A DNA stretch of 64,000 nucleotides from Rhodocyclus gracilis (GCF_009617575.1 NZ_WIXJ01000005.1:62001-126000); one strand, 5' to 3'. Positions 20,251-30,448 are shown, counted from the stretch's first letter. Program-made: numbers and translations. The notes: generated by a model not told the origin, from the sequence alone.

Positions 20251-21033
20251 ATGTTACGCATCATCAACCTCAACCTCAACGGCGTTCGCTCGGCGTGCCG
20301 CAAGGGGCTTTTGCCCTGGCTGGCGGCACAGCAGGCCGACGTCGTCTGCGTGCAGGAACTCAAGGCGCAGGCGGCCGATCTCGACGCTGAACTGGCAGCG
20401 CCCGCCGGGTTGCACGCCGTCAACGCACATGCCAGCAAAAAAGGTTACAGCGGCGTCGGCGTCTGGAGCCGGCGCGCGCCTGACGCCGTCGTCGAAGGCA
20501 TCGGCGACGCCGGATTCGACGCCGAAGGGCGATATCTACGCGCCGACTTCGGTAATCTTTCGGTGGTGTCGCTTTACCTGCCATCGGGCTCCAGTTCGCC
20601 GGAGCGGCAGGAGGCGAAATTCCGCTTCATGGAGCGCTTCATGCCCGTGCTCGACGCGCTGGCCGCCAGCGGGCGGGACGTCGTTGTCTGCGGCGACTGG
20701 AACATCGCGCAGCGCGAGCTTGATCTGAAGAACTGGAAATCCAACCAGAAAAACTCCGGCTTCCTGCCCGAAGAGCGAGCCTGGGTTGCCGGTGTGCTCG
20801 CCGATGGGCGCTGGCGCGACAGCTATCGCGTCCTGTATCCGGATGAAGGGGAAGGCTGTTATACGTGGTGGTCGAATCGTGGTCAGGCCTGGGCGAAGAA
20901 CGTCGGTTGGCGGCTCGATTACCAGTTGGCAACGGCGTCGCTGGCTGCTTGCGCGCAGACCGCGCAGGTCTATCGCGCGCAGCGTTTTTCCGATCACGCA
21001 CCGCTCACCATCGACTATGCGTATGCTTTTTGA
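20251..21033 (+). CDS. xthA: exodeoxyribonuclease III / AP endonuclease
   Basis: A base-excision repair nuclease of the ExoIII/APE1 family, 260 residues. Catalytic blocks: LNLNGVRSA near the N-terminus, CVQELKA (metal-binding Glu), VCGDWNIAQ (Asp and Asn), WRLDYQLAT, and the C-terminal [10 protein letters not shown] with the active-site Asp-His pair. The pairing with divergent pyrE is common in betaproteobacteria. Confidence 0.95.
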   Translation: MLRIINLNLNGVRSACRKGLLPWLAAQQADVVCVQELKAQAADLDAELAAPAGLHAVNAHASKKGYSGVGVWSRRAPDAVVEGIGDAGFDAEGRYLRADFGNLSVVSLYLPSGSSSPERQEAKFRFMERFMPVLDALAASGRDVVVCGDWNIAQRELDLKNWKSNQKNSGFLPEERAWVAGVLADGRWRDSYRVLYPDEGEGCYTWWSNRGQAWAKNVGWRLDYQLATASLAACAQTAQVYRAQRFSDHAPLTIDYAYAF

Positions 21034-21205
21034 TTGCTGCGCCGCCGCGCCGCGTTGATCTGCGACAGTAAAATCGATACTCTGAGCAGTGAAAGGCTTG
21101 CAGAGCCTGCGTTATCCGCCGGCAACGACGGAACAAGGCAGGCGCCAGCGCCATTTCTCCCGATAGATTCCGCACCCCATCCCCTTCTTTTCCATGAGGT
21201 TTGCC

Positions 21206-21526
21206 ATGTCTGAGACCACCGGCCTGTCTTCCGTGAATAAAGATAAACTCGTTTCCGACCTGCGCGTTGTCGTGTCGGACGCTGATGAAATCCTGCGCGC
21301 CTCCGCCAGTCTGGCGGGCGAAAAGGTCAGCGAACTGCGTGAGCGCATTCAGGATCGTCTGCGTGACGCCAAGCTGCGTCTGGCCGACGCCGAAGCAGTA
21401 CTGGTCGACGGCACGAAGGCAGCGGCTCGCGCTACCGACGACTACGTGCACGAAAACCCCTGGAAGGCTGTGGGCATCGCCGGCGGCGTTGGCCTGCTCC
21501 TCGGCATCATCATTGGTCGCCGTTGA
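21206..21526 (+). CDS. DUF883 (ElaB/YqjD-type) membrane-anchored protein
   Basis: A 106-residue protein with an amphipathic helical body and one C-terminal hydrophobic segment ending in GLLLGIIIGRR, the hallmark of the ElaB/YqjD family. In E. coli YqjD is an inner-membrane protein reported to bind ribosomes in stationary phase. Transfer of that role here is inference. ATG 21206 is preceded by GAGG at six bases; an ATG four codons earlier is possible. It opens a four-gene run (DUF883, YqjE-like, YqjK-like, unknown) with overlapping stops and starts. Confidence 0.88.
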   Translation: MSETTGLSSVNKDKLVSDLRVVVSDADEILRASASLAGEKVSELRERIQDRLRDAKLRLADAEAVLVDGTKAAARATDDYVHENPWKAVGIAGGVGLLLGIIIGRR

Positions 21527-21954
21527 ACCTCTTCGGTAAAGGCGTGAGCGACGCGCCCGCCAGCGCCGGATCGGGCCTGCTCGGTTCGGCGCATCGTCTC
21601 GCTTCGACGGCATTGGCGAGTGTTCGCACGCGCCTTGAACTCCTTGGCAACGAGCTCGAAGAAGAGAAGCTGCGCTTGATCCGCGTTGCCCTGCTCGGGC
21701 AAGCGCTGATGTTGTGCGCCGGGATTGCCGTGGTGCTCGGCTTTGCCGCACTGGCGACGCTGTACTGGGAACAACGACTGCTGGTGTTGACGGCCGGTGC
21801 GCTGCTTTTCCTCGTATTGGCAGGGCTCTTTTATGCGGCGGTGCAGCGCGCGCTGCTGCGGCCGCAGCCGATGTTTGCGAGCAGCCTGAATGAGCTGGAG
21901 GAAGATATCCGCCAGCTTAAGGCCGCCATGCGTGACGCGCCGCCGGCCGAATGA
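21523..21954 (+). CDS. YqjE-like / phage-holin-family membrane protein
   Basis: A 143-residue protein with two central hydrophobic segments (near residues 58-80 and 85-106) flanked by charged helices. This is the YqjE/holin_III-like layout. Start TTG 21523 overlaps the previous stop (TTGA), which supports translational coupling. In E. coli yqjE follows yqjD, as here. Function is unknown; it probably forms a membrane complex with its neighbours. Confidence 0.8.
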   Translation: MNLFGKGVSDAPASAGSGLLGSAHRLASTALASVRTRLELLGNELEEEKLRLIRVALLGQALMLCAGIAVVLGFAALATLYWEQRLLVLTAGALLFLVLAGLFYAAVQRALLRPQPMFASSLNELEEDIRQLKAAMRDAPPAE

Positions 21955-22265
21955 GTGACCTGATCGATATCGGCGTGCGCCGGGGCCGGTTGCTGGAGCG
22001 CATTGCCCGGCAGCGCGCCGATCTGGGCGCGCAACTGGCACCCGTTCGCGATGGTTTGCGAACGACGGATCGTGCGCTGACGTGGGTGCGCCTGATCGCT
22101 GACGGTGTGCGTCGTCACCCGGCGGTCGTGGCGGCGGCGGTCGCCGTGTTTGTCGTACTCAAGCCTGTGCGCCTCTGGCGCTGGGGGCGTCGTGCGTTGT
22201 TCGCCTGGCGGGCGTGGCGGGCCTTGCGCAGCCGTCTGGATTCCCTGGTTGCCGGTGTGCGGTGA
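21951..22265 (+). CDS. YqjK-like small membrane protein
   Basis: A 104-residue basic protein with an Arg-rich amphipathic N-terminal helix and a short hydrophobic segment (HPAVVAAAVAVFVVLKPVRL). The position after the YqjE-like gene matches yqjD-yqjE-yqjK of enterobacteria; sequence similarity is only by pattern. ATG 21951 overlaps the upstream stop (ATGA). Function unknown. Confidence 0.75.
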   Translation: MSDLIDIGVRRGRLLERIARQRADLGAQLAPVRDGLRTTDRALTWVRLIADGVRRHPAVVAAAVAVFVVLKPVRLWRWGRRALFAWRAWRALRSRLDSLVAGVR

Positions 22266-22579
22266 ACGCACGCGGGCGGAGTAGCGTGTTCAGCCGCCTC
22301 TGGGCGGGGCAGCGACGGCAGGCGCGGGAGGTCGTCACCGGCATCGTCCAGATGCGCGGCTTGCTCCCCTTGTTGATGAAAAACCGCAACGGCGAGGCGT
22401 GGACGGCCGCCGAACGCGCGGAGCTGCTTTCGCAGCTGCGCGTCCTGTCGCGTTTGTCGCCTTACCTGCTCTTGCTGCTGCTGCCGGGTTCTGCCCTGTT
22501 GCTGCCGGTCTACGCCTGGTGGCTCGACCGGCGACGGCAACCGCGCGCCTTCCCGCCGCCGCCGGGATCAGAGTCCTGA
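22262..22579 (+). CDS. small membrane protein, possibly LETM1-like
   Basis: The last gene of the four-gene run, 105 residues. Start GTG 22262 overlaps the preceding stop. The central part (RLSPYLLLLLLPGSALLLP, then VYAWWLDRRR) is one hydrophobic segment with a Pro-Gly break. It resembles the membrane part of LETM1-family proteins, but it is too short for a confident family call. The gene ends 12 bases inside the 3' end of the convergent metF. Confidence 0.65.
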   Translation: MNARGRSSVFSRLWAGQRRQAREVVTGIVQMRGLLPLLMKNRNGEAWTAAERAELLSQLRVLSRLSPYLLLLLLPGSALLLPVYAWWLDRRRQPRAFPPPPGSES

Positions 22580-23458
22580 AGCGAGCTCGGTACCGCGCGC
22601 CGCATGTGCGGGCAGGTGCAGGCGTTCCCACAACTCGTTGACCAGCCCCGCCTGATTCAGCGTGTAGAAGTGCAAGCCGGGCGCGCCGCCCGCCAGCAGG
22701 CGTTCGCAGAGCTGGCTGACGACATCAAGGCCGAAGGCACGGATCGACGCGGCGTCGTCGCCGTAGCTTTCCAGCTTCTTGCGCACCCAGCGCGGGATTT
22801 CCGCACCGCAGGTATCGGAAAAGCGCGCCAGCTTCGAATAGCTCGAAATCGGCATGATTCCCGGCACCACCGGAATCGTGACGCCGAGCGCGGCGCAATC
22901 GTCGATGAAGCGAAAGTAGGCGTCGCTGTTATAGAAATACTGCGTAATCGCCGAATCGGCACCGGCGTCGACCTTGCTGCGGAAGGCAGCGAGATCGGCC
23001 TGCGGGCTGGCCGCTTGCGGGTGGAATTCCGGATAGGCGGCGACTTCGATGTGGAACCAGTCGCCGGTTTCGGCGCGGATGAAGCGCACGAGATCGCTGG
23101 CGTAGCGGAAGGCGCCCGGCTCGGCCATGCCCGACGGCAGATCGCCGCGCAGGGCGACGATGTGGCGAATGCCTTGCCCGCGGTAGAGCGTCAGCATCTC
23201 GCGGATGTTTTCTTCGGTCGAGCCGACACACGACAGGTGCGGTGCGGCTTCCTGTCCATCGGTCTGGATTTCGAGCACGGTGTCGAGCGTGCGGTCGCGT
23301 GTCGAGCCGCCGGCACCGAAGGTGACGGAAAAGAATTTCGGCCCCAGTTCGGCAAGCTGGCGGCGTACCGCGCGCAGCTTCTCCGTGCCTTCCGGCGTTT
23401 GCGGCGGGAAGAGCTCGAGACTGAAGCAGCGACTGGCGTTGCGGAGATCGGCGGTCAT
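22568..23458 (-). CDS. metF: 5,10-methylenetetrahydrofolate reductase
   Basis: Flavoenzyme making 5-methyl-THF for methionine synthesis, 296 residues. The N-terminus CFSLELFPPQTPEG carries the catalytic Glu of the (beta/alpha)8 barrel. FFSVTFGAGGST, HIVALRGDLP and ITQYFYNSDAYFRF follow in the usual order. ATG 23458 has AGGA nine bases upstream. It follows ahcY on the same strand after 158 bases and is probably controlled by the same SAH riboswitch, with a strong hairpin just before its ribosome site. Confidence 0.96.
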   Translation of the reverse strand: MTADLRNASRCFSLELFPPQTPEGTEKLRAVRRQLAELGPKFFSVTFGAGGSTRDRTLDTVLEIQTDGQEAAPHLSCVGSTEENIREMLTLYRGQGIRHIVALRGDLPSGMAEPGAFRYASDLVRFIRAETGDWFHIEVAAYPEFHPQAASPQADLAAFRSKVDAGADSAITQYFYNSDAYFRFIDDCAALGVTIPVVPGIMPISSYSKLARFSDTCGAEIPRWVRKKLESYGDDAASIRAFGLDVVSQLCERLLAGGAPGLHFYTLNQAGLVNELWERLHLPAHAARGTELASGL

Positions 23459-23480
23459 CGCGTGTCGATTCCTGTTGGGT

Positions 23481-23509
23481 CGGTCGACGTCGCGGACGGA
23501 CGTCGACCG
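23481..23509 (-). other. perfect 11-bp hairpin between ahcY and metF
   Basis: An inverted repeat (CGGTCGACGTC, 7-base loop, GACGTCGACCG) ends 22 bases before the metF start. There is no uridine run, so simple intrinsic termination is unlikely. It may be an mRNA processing or stability element, or affect metF translation. Confidence 0.55.
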
Positions 23510-23616
23510 GAGGTGCAAAAGGCGGTGGCCGTGCCGTCGGGCAGGCGGCGCTGCGTCGCAGCGTGTGCCGACGCGGCGCCGCCCGGTGTACTGCCCCGGA
23601 CGGCACGACCTCCCGG

Positions 23617-25014
<1,398 letters not shown>

Positions 25015-25113
25015 AGCAAGCTCCTTCAGAACAGCAGCCGGAGGTGGCGACGAGGGAGCAATGACCTGAGGAAGGCCGGACTCACCCGCCACCCACGCCC
25101 GGCGCGGGGGGTC

Positions 25114-25180
25114 GGATGAGCGCCGTTTCGGTCCGAGCCTGGGACTGTCGGACGACAGCCTTGCAGCGCTCCTCGGAGTG
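25114..25180 (-). promoter_or_regulatory. SAH riboswitch controlling ahcY-metF
   Basis: On the minus strand the leader carries CTCCGAGGAGCGCTGC, then CCCAGGCTCGGAC, then AAACGGCGCTCATC. These are the conserved blocks and pairings (CCGAG with CTCGG, GAGCGC with GCGCTC) of the S-adenosylhomocysteine riboswitch. The variable hairpin GGCTGTCGTCCGACAGTC lies between them. The aptamer ends about 100 bases before the ahcY start. The known response of this class is activation when SAH rises. The expression-platform structure was not resolved. Confidence 0.95.
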
Positions 25181-25186
25181 GGGCGG

Positions 25187-25192
25187 ATTATA
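25187..25192 (-). promoter_or_regulatory. -10 element of the ahcY promoter
   Basis: A perfect TATAAT on the minus strand. A start site about seven bases downstream would fall at the first base of the SAH aptamer. No good -35 sequence is visible at the expected distance. Confidence 0.6.
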
Positions 25193-25234
25193 CGCAGTTT
25201 TCCGCCGGACGCGCTGACGCGGCAGTCGCCCCGA

Positions 25235-26470
25235 TCAGCTTGCGCTTTCGCCGGTTAACCAGAGACGGTCGAGGTCAGGAAAGTTCCATGCGGCAGGATC
25301 TTCGCGCGCGGCGATTTTTTCTGTGCTGCCCGGCCGCGACAGATCGACGATCTCGGGGGGCAGGCGCGCGTTCGAGCGCGTCGAGAAAAACACTTTGACG
25401 CGTGGTGCGAGTAGCGAGCGCGCGCTTTGCTCGACGACGATAGCGAGTCGACCCGAGGCTAGTCTTACCAGCGAGCCGATCGGATAGATGCCGAGACTCT
25501 TGACGAAGGACTGGAAGATCGCCGGGTCGAAATGGCCTTGTGTCCATTCCGCCATGCGGCGCAGCGACTCGGCCGGGTCCCAGCCGGCCTTGTAGGGACG
25601 GTTCGAGGTGATGGCGTCGTACACGTCGCAAACGGCGCCCATGCGCGCAAAGCGGGAAATCTGCTCGGCGGGCAGATGGTCCGGATAGCCCGAGCCGTCC
25701 ATCTTCTCGTGGTGATGCAGGCAGACGTCGAGGGTGACTTCGTGCGTACCCTTGGCTTCGAGCAGCAGGCGGTGGCCTTCCACCGGGTGCTGTTTGACGA
25801 TGGCGAACTCCTCATCGGTCAGCTTGCCCGGCTTGTTGAGCACATCCATCGGCATCAGGGCCTTGCCGAGGTCGTGCAGGAGTCCTGCATGGCCTGCGGC
25901 ACGGGTGTCTTCCTCGCTGAGGCCCATCTGGCGGGCGAGAGCAACCATCAGCGCACAGACGGCAACGGAGTGCAGATAGGTGTAATCGTCAGCGGTCTTG
26001 ATGCGCGCCAGACTGATCAGGGCGCCCGGATTGCGGGTGACGGAATCGGAAATTTCTTCGACCAGGCGCTGCGTGGCCGCTGTGTCGATGGCGCGGCCCA
26101 TGCGCGCCTCCTGAAACATCGAAACGACCGCCTGCTTGCCTTTGGCGCAGATGCGCGCAGCCCGCGCCAGCTCTGCGGAGACGCCGACGCGCTCGATCTG
26201 GCGGGCGCTCGAGGCGGCGCGCGCCAACTCGGCTTCGACTTCGGCTTCCGATTCGGCAAACGAGACGGTTTTGACTTCCGGGGCGACATCAAGCCCCTTG
26301 CTACAGTCGATCCATACCTCCTTGATGCTGCTGGCGAGAATTCGCTGCAGATCGCGCGGGTCGTCCATCACGAAGGCGTTTCGCCAGAACGGATGCTCCA
26401 TCCAGGAACCGCAGAATTCCTTGATGTGCATGCCGACCCGCAGGTCGTTGACGCTGATCTTTTTGAGCAT
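25235..26470 (-). CDS. HD-GYP domain protein (putative cyclic-di-GMP phosphodiesterase)
   Basis: A 411-residue protein with an N-terminal DUF3391-like domain ([16 protein letters not shown], about residues 1-130) and an HD-GYP domain (about 150-340). Metal-binding and signature residues are present: [13 protein letters not shown] near residue 195, [16 protein letters not shown] near 255, and [23 protein letters not shown] enzymes degrade cyclic-di-GMP; activity here is inferred. Start ATG 26470 was chosen because it gives the usual MLKKI opening; the open frame continues upstream to 26572. It lies upstream of the ahcY promoter on the same strand. Confidence 0.9.
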   Translation of the reverse strand: MLKKISVNDLRVGMHIKEFCGSWMEHPFWRNAFVMDDPRDLQRILASSIKEVWIDCSKGLDVAPEVKTVSFAESEAEVEAELARAASSARQIERVGVSAELARAARICAKGKQAVVSMFQEARMGRAIDTAATQRLVEEISDSVTRNPGALISLARIKTADDYTYLHSVAVCALMVALARQMGLSEEDTRAAGHAGLLHDLGKALMPMDVLNKPGKLTDEEFAIVKQHPVEGHRLLLEAKGTHEVTLDVCLHHHEKMDGSGYPDHLPAEQISRFARMGAVCDVYDAITSNRPYKAGWDPAESLRRMAEWTQGHFDPAIFQSFVKSLGIYPIGSLVRLASGRLAIVVEQSARSLLAPRVKVFFSTRSNARLPPEIVDLSRPGSTEKIAAREDPAAWNFPDLDRLWLTGESAS

Positions 26471-26622
26471 GGCGGGCCGCGCAGTGGAGCAGGAACGTAT
26501 GTGAACGAGATGTTTCTGCGAGTCTACTCGACTCGCCATCTTTTGCGCGGCAGATGACTCTGTGCGCGCCACATCGTGCGCCTGCTCCGCACTGCGTGTG
26601 ACCAGCCCGTACCCGCCCGTCC

Positions 26623-27426
26623 TCAGGTGGCTGCGGCGTCAGCGCTGGGCCAGAGATAGGCGTCCATCGACAGCCCGCGGTAGGTGAATTCCGGGCGGAA
26701 GCGCACCGCGCGATCGCCAGCGCTCGCGCCGAGAGCGACGGCGAGTGGATGAAAATGCTCTTCGCTGGGGTGCGCGTCGGCGCCGTATGGTGCGTCACGG
26801 TAGCCCAGCACGGCGGCGTCGTCGCCGGCAAGAATGCGTTCGCCCAGCCAGTCGCTGAACTGCTGTGCCACCGCCAGCGGCGGCTGGCCGGCCGAGGTGT
26901 GAAAGTCGAGCCAGGCGAAGTTGTGCGTGATGGCGCCGGAAGCGACGATCAGCACGCCCTCATCACGCAGCGGCGCCAGTGCCTGTCCGAGGGCGTAGTG
27001 CGTGGCGACGCTGCCGCCATGGATCAGCGAAAGCTGGGTGACGGGGATGTCCGCCCCCGGATACATCGCCAGCAGAGGAACCCAGGCCCCGTGGTCGAGC
27101 CCGCGCTCTGGATCGGTGTCAGCGGTGATGCCGGCTTTGGCGAGTTGTGCCAGCACGCGCCCGGCGAGCGCCGGCGCTCCTGGTGCCGGGTAGCGCAATT
27201 GGTAGAGGCGCGGGTCGAAGCCGGCGAAGTCGTGCACCGTCGTCGGTGCCGCGCTCAGGCTGAGCGTCGGGCGGGCGGCTTCCCAGTGCGCCGAGACGAC
27301 CAGAATGGCCGACGGCGGCGGCACCTGCTGGCGGATGGCACTCCAGCAGGCCACCGTGTCGGGCGCCTTGATCAGGGCATCCGGCGCGCCATGCGAAACG
27401 AAGACGACGGGCATGCGAGCGCTCAT
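26623..27426 (-). CDS. ygiD: YgiD-type 4,5-DOPA extradiol dioxygenase family protein
   Basis: A class III extradiol ring-cleavage family protein of 267 residues. Expected metal-ligand histidines are visible in FVSHGAPDAL, VVSAHWEA and the later ASGAITHNF. TVHDFAGFDPRLYQLRYPAPG and LDHGAWVPL are typical of the YgiD/DODA family. The natural substrate in bacteria is not clear. It ends the yceI transcription unit, starting 9 bases after the yceI stop. Confidence 0.9.
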   Translation of the reverse strand: MSARMPVVFVSHGAPDALIKAPDTVACWSAIRQQVPPPSAILVVSAHWEAARPTLSLSAAPTTVHDFAGFDPRLYQLRYPAPGAPALAGRVLAQLAKAGITADTDPERGLDHGAWVPLLAMYPGADIPVTQLSLIHGGSVATHYALGQALAPLRDEGVLIVASGAITHNFAWLDFHTSAGQPPLAVAQQFSDWLGERILAGDDAAVLGYRDAPYGADAHPSEEHFHPLAVALGASAGDRAVRFRPEFTYRGLSMDAYLWPSADAAAT

Positions 27427-27434
27427 GAGCCGGC

Positions 27435-27965
27435 TTACTCCTTGATCGCTTCGACGCTGATGTGCAGCGTCAGTTCGTCGGAGACGAAGGGCGCGTATTT
27501 GTCGAGCTTGAAGTCGGAGCGCTTGATCGTCGTCTGGGCGTTGGCGCCGATGGCATCTTTTTCAAGCATCGGGTGCGGCATGGCGTGGAACGAGGTGATT
27601 GTCAGCTCAACCGGGTGGGTGATTCCCTTGATGCTCAGCAGCCCCGCCACGGCAACCGGCGTGTCGCCGTCGAAACGGGCGTGCGTCGAGTGAAAGGTGA
27701 TCGTCGGGTGATGCGCGGTGTCGAGGAAGTCCTCGCCTTGAATGTGCTCGTTGAACAGCGCGTAGCCGGTATTGACCGAGGTCGCGTCGATGCTGACGTC
27801 CACCGATGCCGTTCGGGCGGCGCGGTCGAGCGTGATCGTACCCTGGGTCCGGTCGAAACGGTGCGACTGGCGCGAGTAGCCAAAGTGGCTGTACTCGAAG
27901 CGCGGCGAGGTGTGCGTTTCGTCGATGATGAAGGTGGCGGCGTTCGGGGTGCTTGCAGTGCTCAT
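27435..27965 (-). CDS. YceI-family lipocalin-like protein, no signal peptide
   Basis: A 176-residue YceI-fold protein (polyisoprenoid-binding beta barrel family). Typical blocks: IDETHTSPRFEYSHFG, FLDTAHHPTITFHST and LLSIKGITHPVEL. Most relatives are exported, but this one starts directly at MSTASTPNAATF with no hydrophobic leader, so a cytosolic location is inferred. It forms an operon with ygiD and is divergent from the LysR gene, which probably regulates it. Confidence 0.9.
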   Translation of the reverse strand: MSTASTPNAATFIIDETHTSPRFEYSHFGYSRQSHRFDRTQGTITLDRAARTASVDVSIDATSVNTGYALFNEHIQGEDFLDTAHHPTITFHSTHARFDGDTPVAVAGLLSIKGITHPVELTITSFHAMPHPMLEKDAIGANAQTTIKRSDFKLDKYAPFVSDELTLHISVEAIKE

Positions 27966-28089
27966 GAGAGGTCTCCGTTGTGGGCTGATCGCTGGGTTTC
28001 GTCCGCCTCGGCTGGCTGCGTCGTGCGGTCGATGGGGGCACTTTACGGAGAAGCGTGGTGCAGAAATAGGAGACAATCCGCAATTGATT

Positions 28090-28106
28090 GTTGCTGATTG
28101 TGCAAC
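28090..28106. promoter_or_regulatory. likely LysR-type operator
   Basis: An inverted repeat GTTGC-N7-GCAAC lies in the 154-base gap between divergent yceI and the LysR gene, 14 bases before the LysR start. It contains the T-N11-A pattern of LysR-type sites. Position suggests autoregulation; control of yceI-ygiD is plausible. Confidence 0.5.
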
Positions 28107-28119
28107 TTAAGGGGGCGAG

Positions 28120-29043
28120 ATGGACAGGCTCGATGGCATGCGTATCTTCGTTCAGGTGGCTGAGGCCGGCAGCTTCGCCGGGGTTGCGCAGCGTCTGAAT
28201 GTGGCACGCTCCGTCGTCACGCGACAGGTGGCGGCGCTGGAGGCGCATCTTGGCGTCAAGCTGCTGGCGCGCAGCACGCGGCGTCTCAGTCTGACCTCGG
28301 CCGGCGCGAGCTATCTGGAAAAATGTCGGGAAATCCTGACCCTGCTTGAGCTAGCGGAAGGCGGGCTGCACGACGAGGATCGGCAGGCCCGCGGGCATCT
28401 GCGGGTCACGTTGCCCTTCTCGTTCGGCCTGCATCGGCTGATGCCGATCTTTGGCGAGTTCAGTGCAGAGCACCCCGACATATCGCTAGAGCTCGATTTC
28501 AACGACCGGCGCGTCAATCTGATCGAGGGTGGCTTCGATCTGGCGATTCGCATTGGCGAGCGTCTCGATCCGGGCGACGTCGCGCGCAAGATCGGCCACA
28601 GCCAGAGCGTCGTCGTCGCTTCCCCCGCGTATCTCGCGCGGCGCGGGTGTCCGCAGCATCCGCGCGAACTGGCCGCGCACGACTGCTTCGGCTACGTGCT
28701 GTCCTCGCGCTCGAACTGGTCGTTCATCATTGACGGGCAGATGCAGACCTTCCCAATCGCCGGGCGCATCGAGGCCAACAGCGGCGACGCCTTGCTCGCG
28801 GCGGCGATACAAGGACTGGGCATTACCTGTGCACCGACCTTCATCGCCGAGGCGGCAGTGCGCGACGGGCGGCTGTTGCGCATCCTCGACGACTTCGCCT
28901 GTCCGGAATTCGGCATCTACGCGGTGTTTCCGGGTAATCGCTACCTGCCGCAGCGGGTGCGCGTGCTCGTCGATACGCTGGCGGAGCGTCTTGCCGCCGC
29001 CCCGTCCTGGGACGATATCGCCCGCACCTCGGGGATTTCGTGA
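28120..29043 (+). CDS. LysR-family transcriptional regulator
   Basis: A 307-residue LysR-type regulator. The N-terminal winged helix-turn-helix spans about residues 1-60 (MRIFVQVAEAGSFAGVAQRL, then LNVARSVVTRQVAALEAHLG). An effector-binding domain follows (LRVTLPFSFGLHRLMPIF, then LEANSG-like IEANSGDALLAAAIQGLG). It is divergent from the yceI-ygiD pair, the usual arrangement for a LysR regulator and its target. The effector is unknown. Confidence 0.93.
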   Translation: MDRLDGMRIFVQVAEAGSFAGVAQRLNVARSVVTRQVAALEAHLGVKLLARSTRRLSLTSAGASYLEKCREILTLLELAEGGLHDEDRQARGHLRVTLPFSFGLHRLMPIFGEFSAEHPDISLELDFNDRRVNLIEGGFDLAIRIGERLDPGDVARKIGHSQSVVVASPAYLARRGCPQHPRELAAHDCFGYVLSSRSNWSFIIDGQMQTFPIAGRIEANSGDALLAAAIQGLGITCAPTFIAEAAVRDGRLLRILDDFACPEFGIYAVFPGNRYLPQRVRVLVDTLAERLAAAPSWDDIARTSGIS

Positions 29044-29090
29044 CGGCCGCGCGTTGCGCGGTGGCCGGCGGGTGATGCGAAAGCCGGGCG

Positions 29091-29123
29091 AAAAAAAAGG
29101 GGAGCGATGAACGCTCCCCTTTT
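29091..29123. terminator. bidirectional intrinsic terminator, LysR gene / metK
   Basis: An 8-bp stem GGGGAGCG / CGCTCCCC with loop ATGAA sits between the two convergent genes. It is flanked by eight A on the left, which read as eight T on the minus strand for metK, and by TTTT on the right for the LysR gene. Confidence 0.92.
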
Positions 29124-29141
29124 GGCGGCGCAGGCGGTGGA

Positions 29142-30308
29142 TCAGAGGCCGGCGTCGGCGCGCAGTGCGGCGGCCTTGTCGGTCGCTTCCCACGTGAATT
29201 CCGGCTCGTCGCGGCCGAAGTGGCCGTAGGCGGCGGTCTTCGAGTAGATCGGACGCAGCAGGTTGAGCGTCTGGATGATGCCCTTCGGACGCAAGTCGAA
29301 GTGACGGCCGATCAGCTCAACGATCTTGGCGTCGGCGATCTTGCCCGTGCCGAAGGTGTTGACCATCAGCGACACCGGACGCGCCACTCCGATAGCGTAG
29401 GCGACTTGCACTTCGCAGCGATCCGCCAGACCCGCGGCGACGATGTTCTTCGCCACATAGCGGCCAGCGTAGGCGGCCGAGCGGTCGACCTTGGACGGAT
29501 CCTTGCCCGAGAAGGCGCCACCGCCGTGGTGCGCAGCACCGCCGTAAGTGTCGACGATGATCTTGCGGCCAGTCAGGCCGCAGTCGCCGTGCGGGCCGCC
29601 GACAACGAAGCGGCCGGTCGGGTTGATCAGGTAGCGCGTATTGCCCGTGAGCAGCTCTTTCGGCAGCACCGGCTTGACGATTTCTTCGATGACGGCTTCC
29701 GAGAGATCGGCGTGCGAGATGTCCGGACCGTGCTGCGTCGACACGACCACCGTGTCGATCGCCACCGGCTTGCCGTCGACGTAGCGGACGGTCAGCTGGC
29801 TCTTGGCGTCGGGGCGCAGCCACGGCAGACGGCCGTCCTTACGCACTTCGGCCTGACGCTGCATGATGCGGTGCGCGTAGTAGATCGGCAGCGGCATCAG
29901 CGTGGCGGTTTCGTTGCAGGCGTAGCCGAACATCAGGCCCTGGTCGCCGGCGCCCTGGTCGAGATCGAGGCCTTCGCCTTCGTTCACGCCTTGCGCGATG
30001 TCCGGCGACTGACGGTTGATGGCGGTCAGAATGGCGCAGCTCTTGTAGTCGAAGCCGATTTCGGAATCGTTGTAGCCGATGCGACGAACGGTGTCCTGCG
30101 CGATTTCGCGATAGTTGATGTGCGCCGTCGTCGTGATTTCGCCGGAAATGACGACGAGGCCGGTGGAGACGAGCGTCTCACACGCCACACGACCCGTCGG
30201 ATCGCTCGCCAGGATGGCGTCGAGAATGGCGTCAGAAATCTGGTCGGCTACCTTGTCCGGATGCCCTTCGGAGACCGATTCAGAAGAAAACAGATAATCT
30301 TGGCTCAT
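29142..30308 (-). CDS. metK: S-adenosylmethionine synthetase
   Basis: Makes SAM from methionine and ATP, 388 residues. Motifs in order: [19 protein letters not shown] near the N-terminus, [20 protein letters not shown] with the GAGDQG hexapeptide, and [19 protein letters not shown] with the P-loop-like GGGAFSGKD nonapeptide. ATG 30308 follows a TGGAG ribosome site at seven bases. The gene sits behind a structured leader containing an intrinsic terminator, so its expression is probably set by attenuation. Confidence 0.97.
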   Translation of the reverse strand: MSQDYLFSSESVSEGHPDKVADQISDAILDAILASDPTGRVACETLVSTGLVVISGEITTTAHINYREIAQDTVRRIGYNDSEIGFDYKSCAILTAINRQSPDIAQGVNEGEGLDLDQGAGDQGLMFGYACNETATLMPLPIYYAHRIMQRQAEVRKDGRLPWLRPDAKSQLTVRYVDGKPVAIDTVVVSTQHGPDISHADLSEAVIEEIVKPVLPKELLTGNTRYLINPTGRFVVGGPHGDCGLTGRKIIVDTYGGAAHHGGGAFSGKDPSKVDRSAAYAGRYVAKNIVAAGLADRCEVQVAYAIGVARPVSLMVNTFGTGKIADAKIVELIGRHFDLRPKGIIQTLNLLRPIYSKTAAYGHFGRDEPEFTWEATDKAAALRADAGL

Positions 30309-30448
30309 GCAAAAGCTCCAGAAACAAAAAACCCCGTGACGGCTGCGTTGCCGGCTCCGGGGTTTGAGCAGACGACGATTTAGCAGTATGCAACCAAGCC
30401 GATTTCCGGCTTCCCCGCCCTGCAAGTTGTCCTGAGTAACTCGGCGGA
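30309..30448 (-). promoter_or_regulatory. structured metK leader RNA, candidate attenuator or riboswitch
   Basis: On the minus strand, from the predicted start site, the leader opens with CCGCC (30443-30447), which pairs with GGCGG (30415-30419). Nested inside is GAGTT / AACTT. Next comes a separate hairpin AAGCCG-GAAAT-CGGCTT (30396-30412), and then a Rho-independent terminator just before the ribosome site. It does not match the conserved blocks of the SAM-I, SAM-II or SAH riboswitches as I know them. A SAM or methionine response is inference from the downstream gene. Confidence 0.6.
30326..30365 (-). terminator. intrinsic terminator inside the metK leader
   Basis: Minus strand: AAACCCCG pairs with CGGGGTTT (8 bp), with an inner CGGC/GCCG stem, followed by six T. 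It lies 18 bases before the metK ATG and points toward metK. Because the opposite neighbour is transcribed divergently, this hairpin can only act on metK transcripts. Confidence 0.85.
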
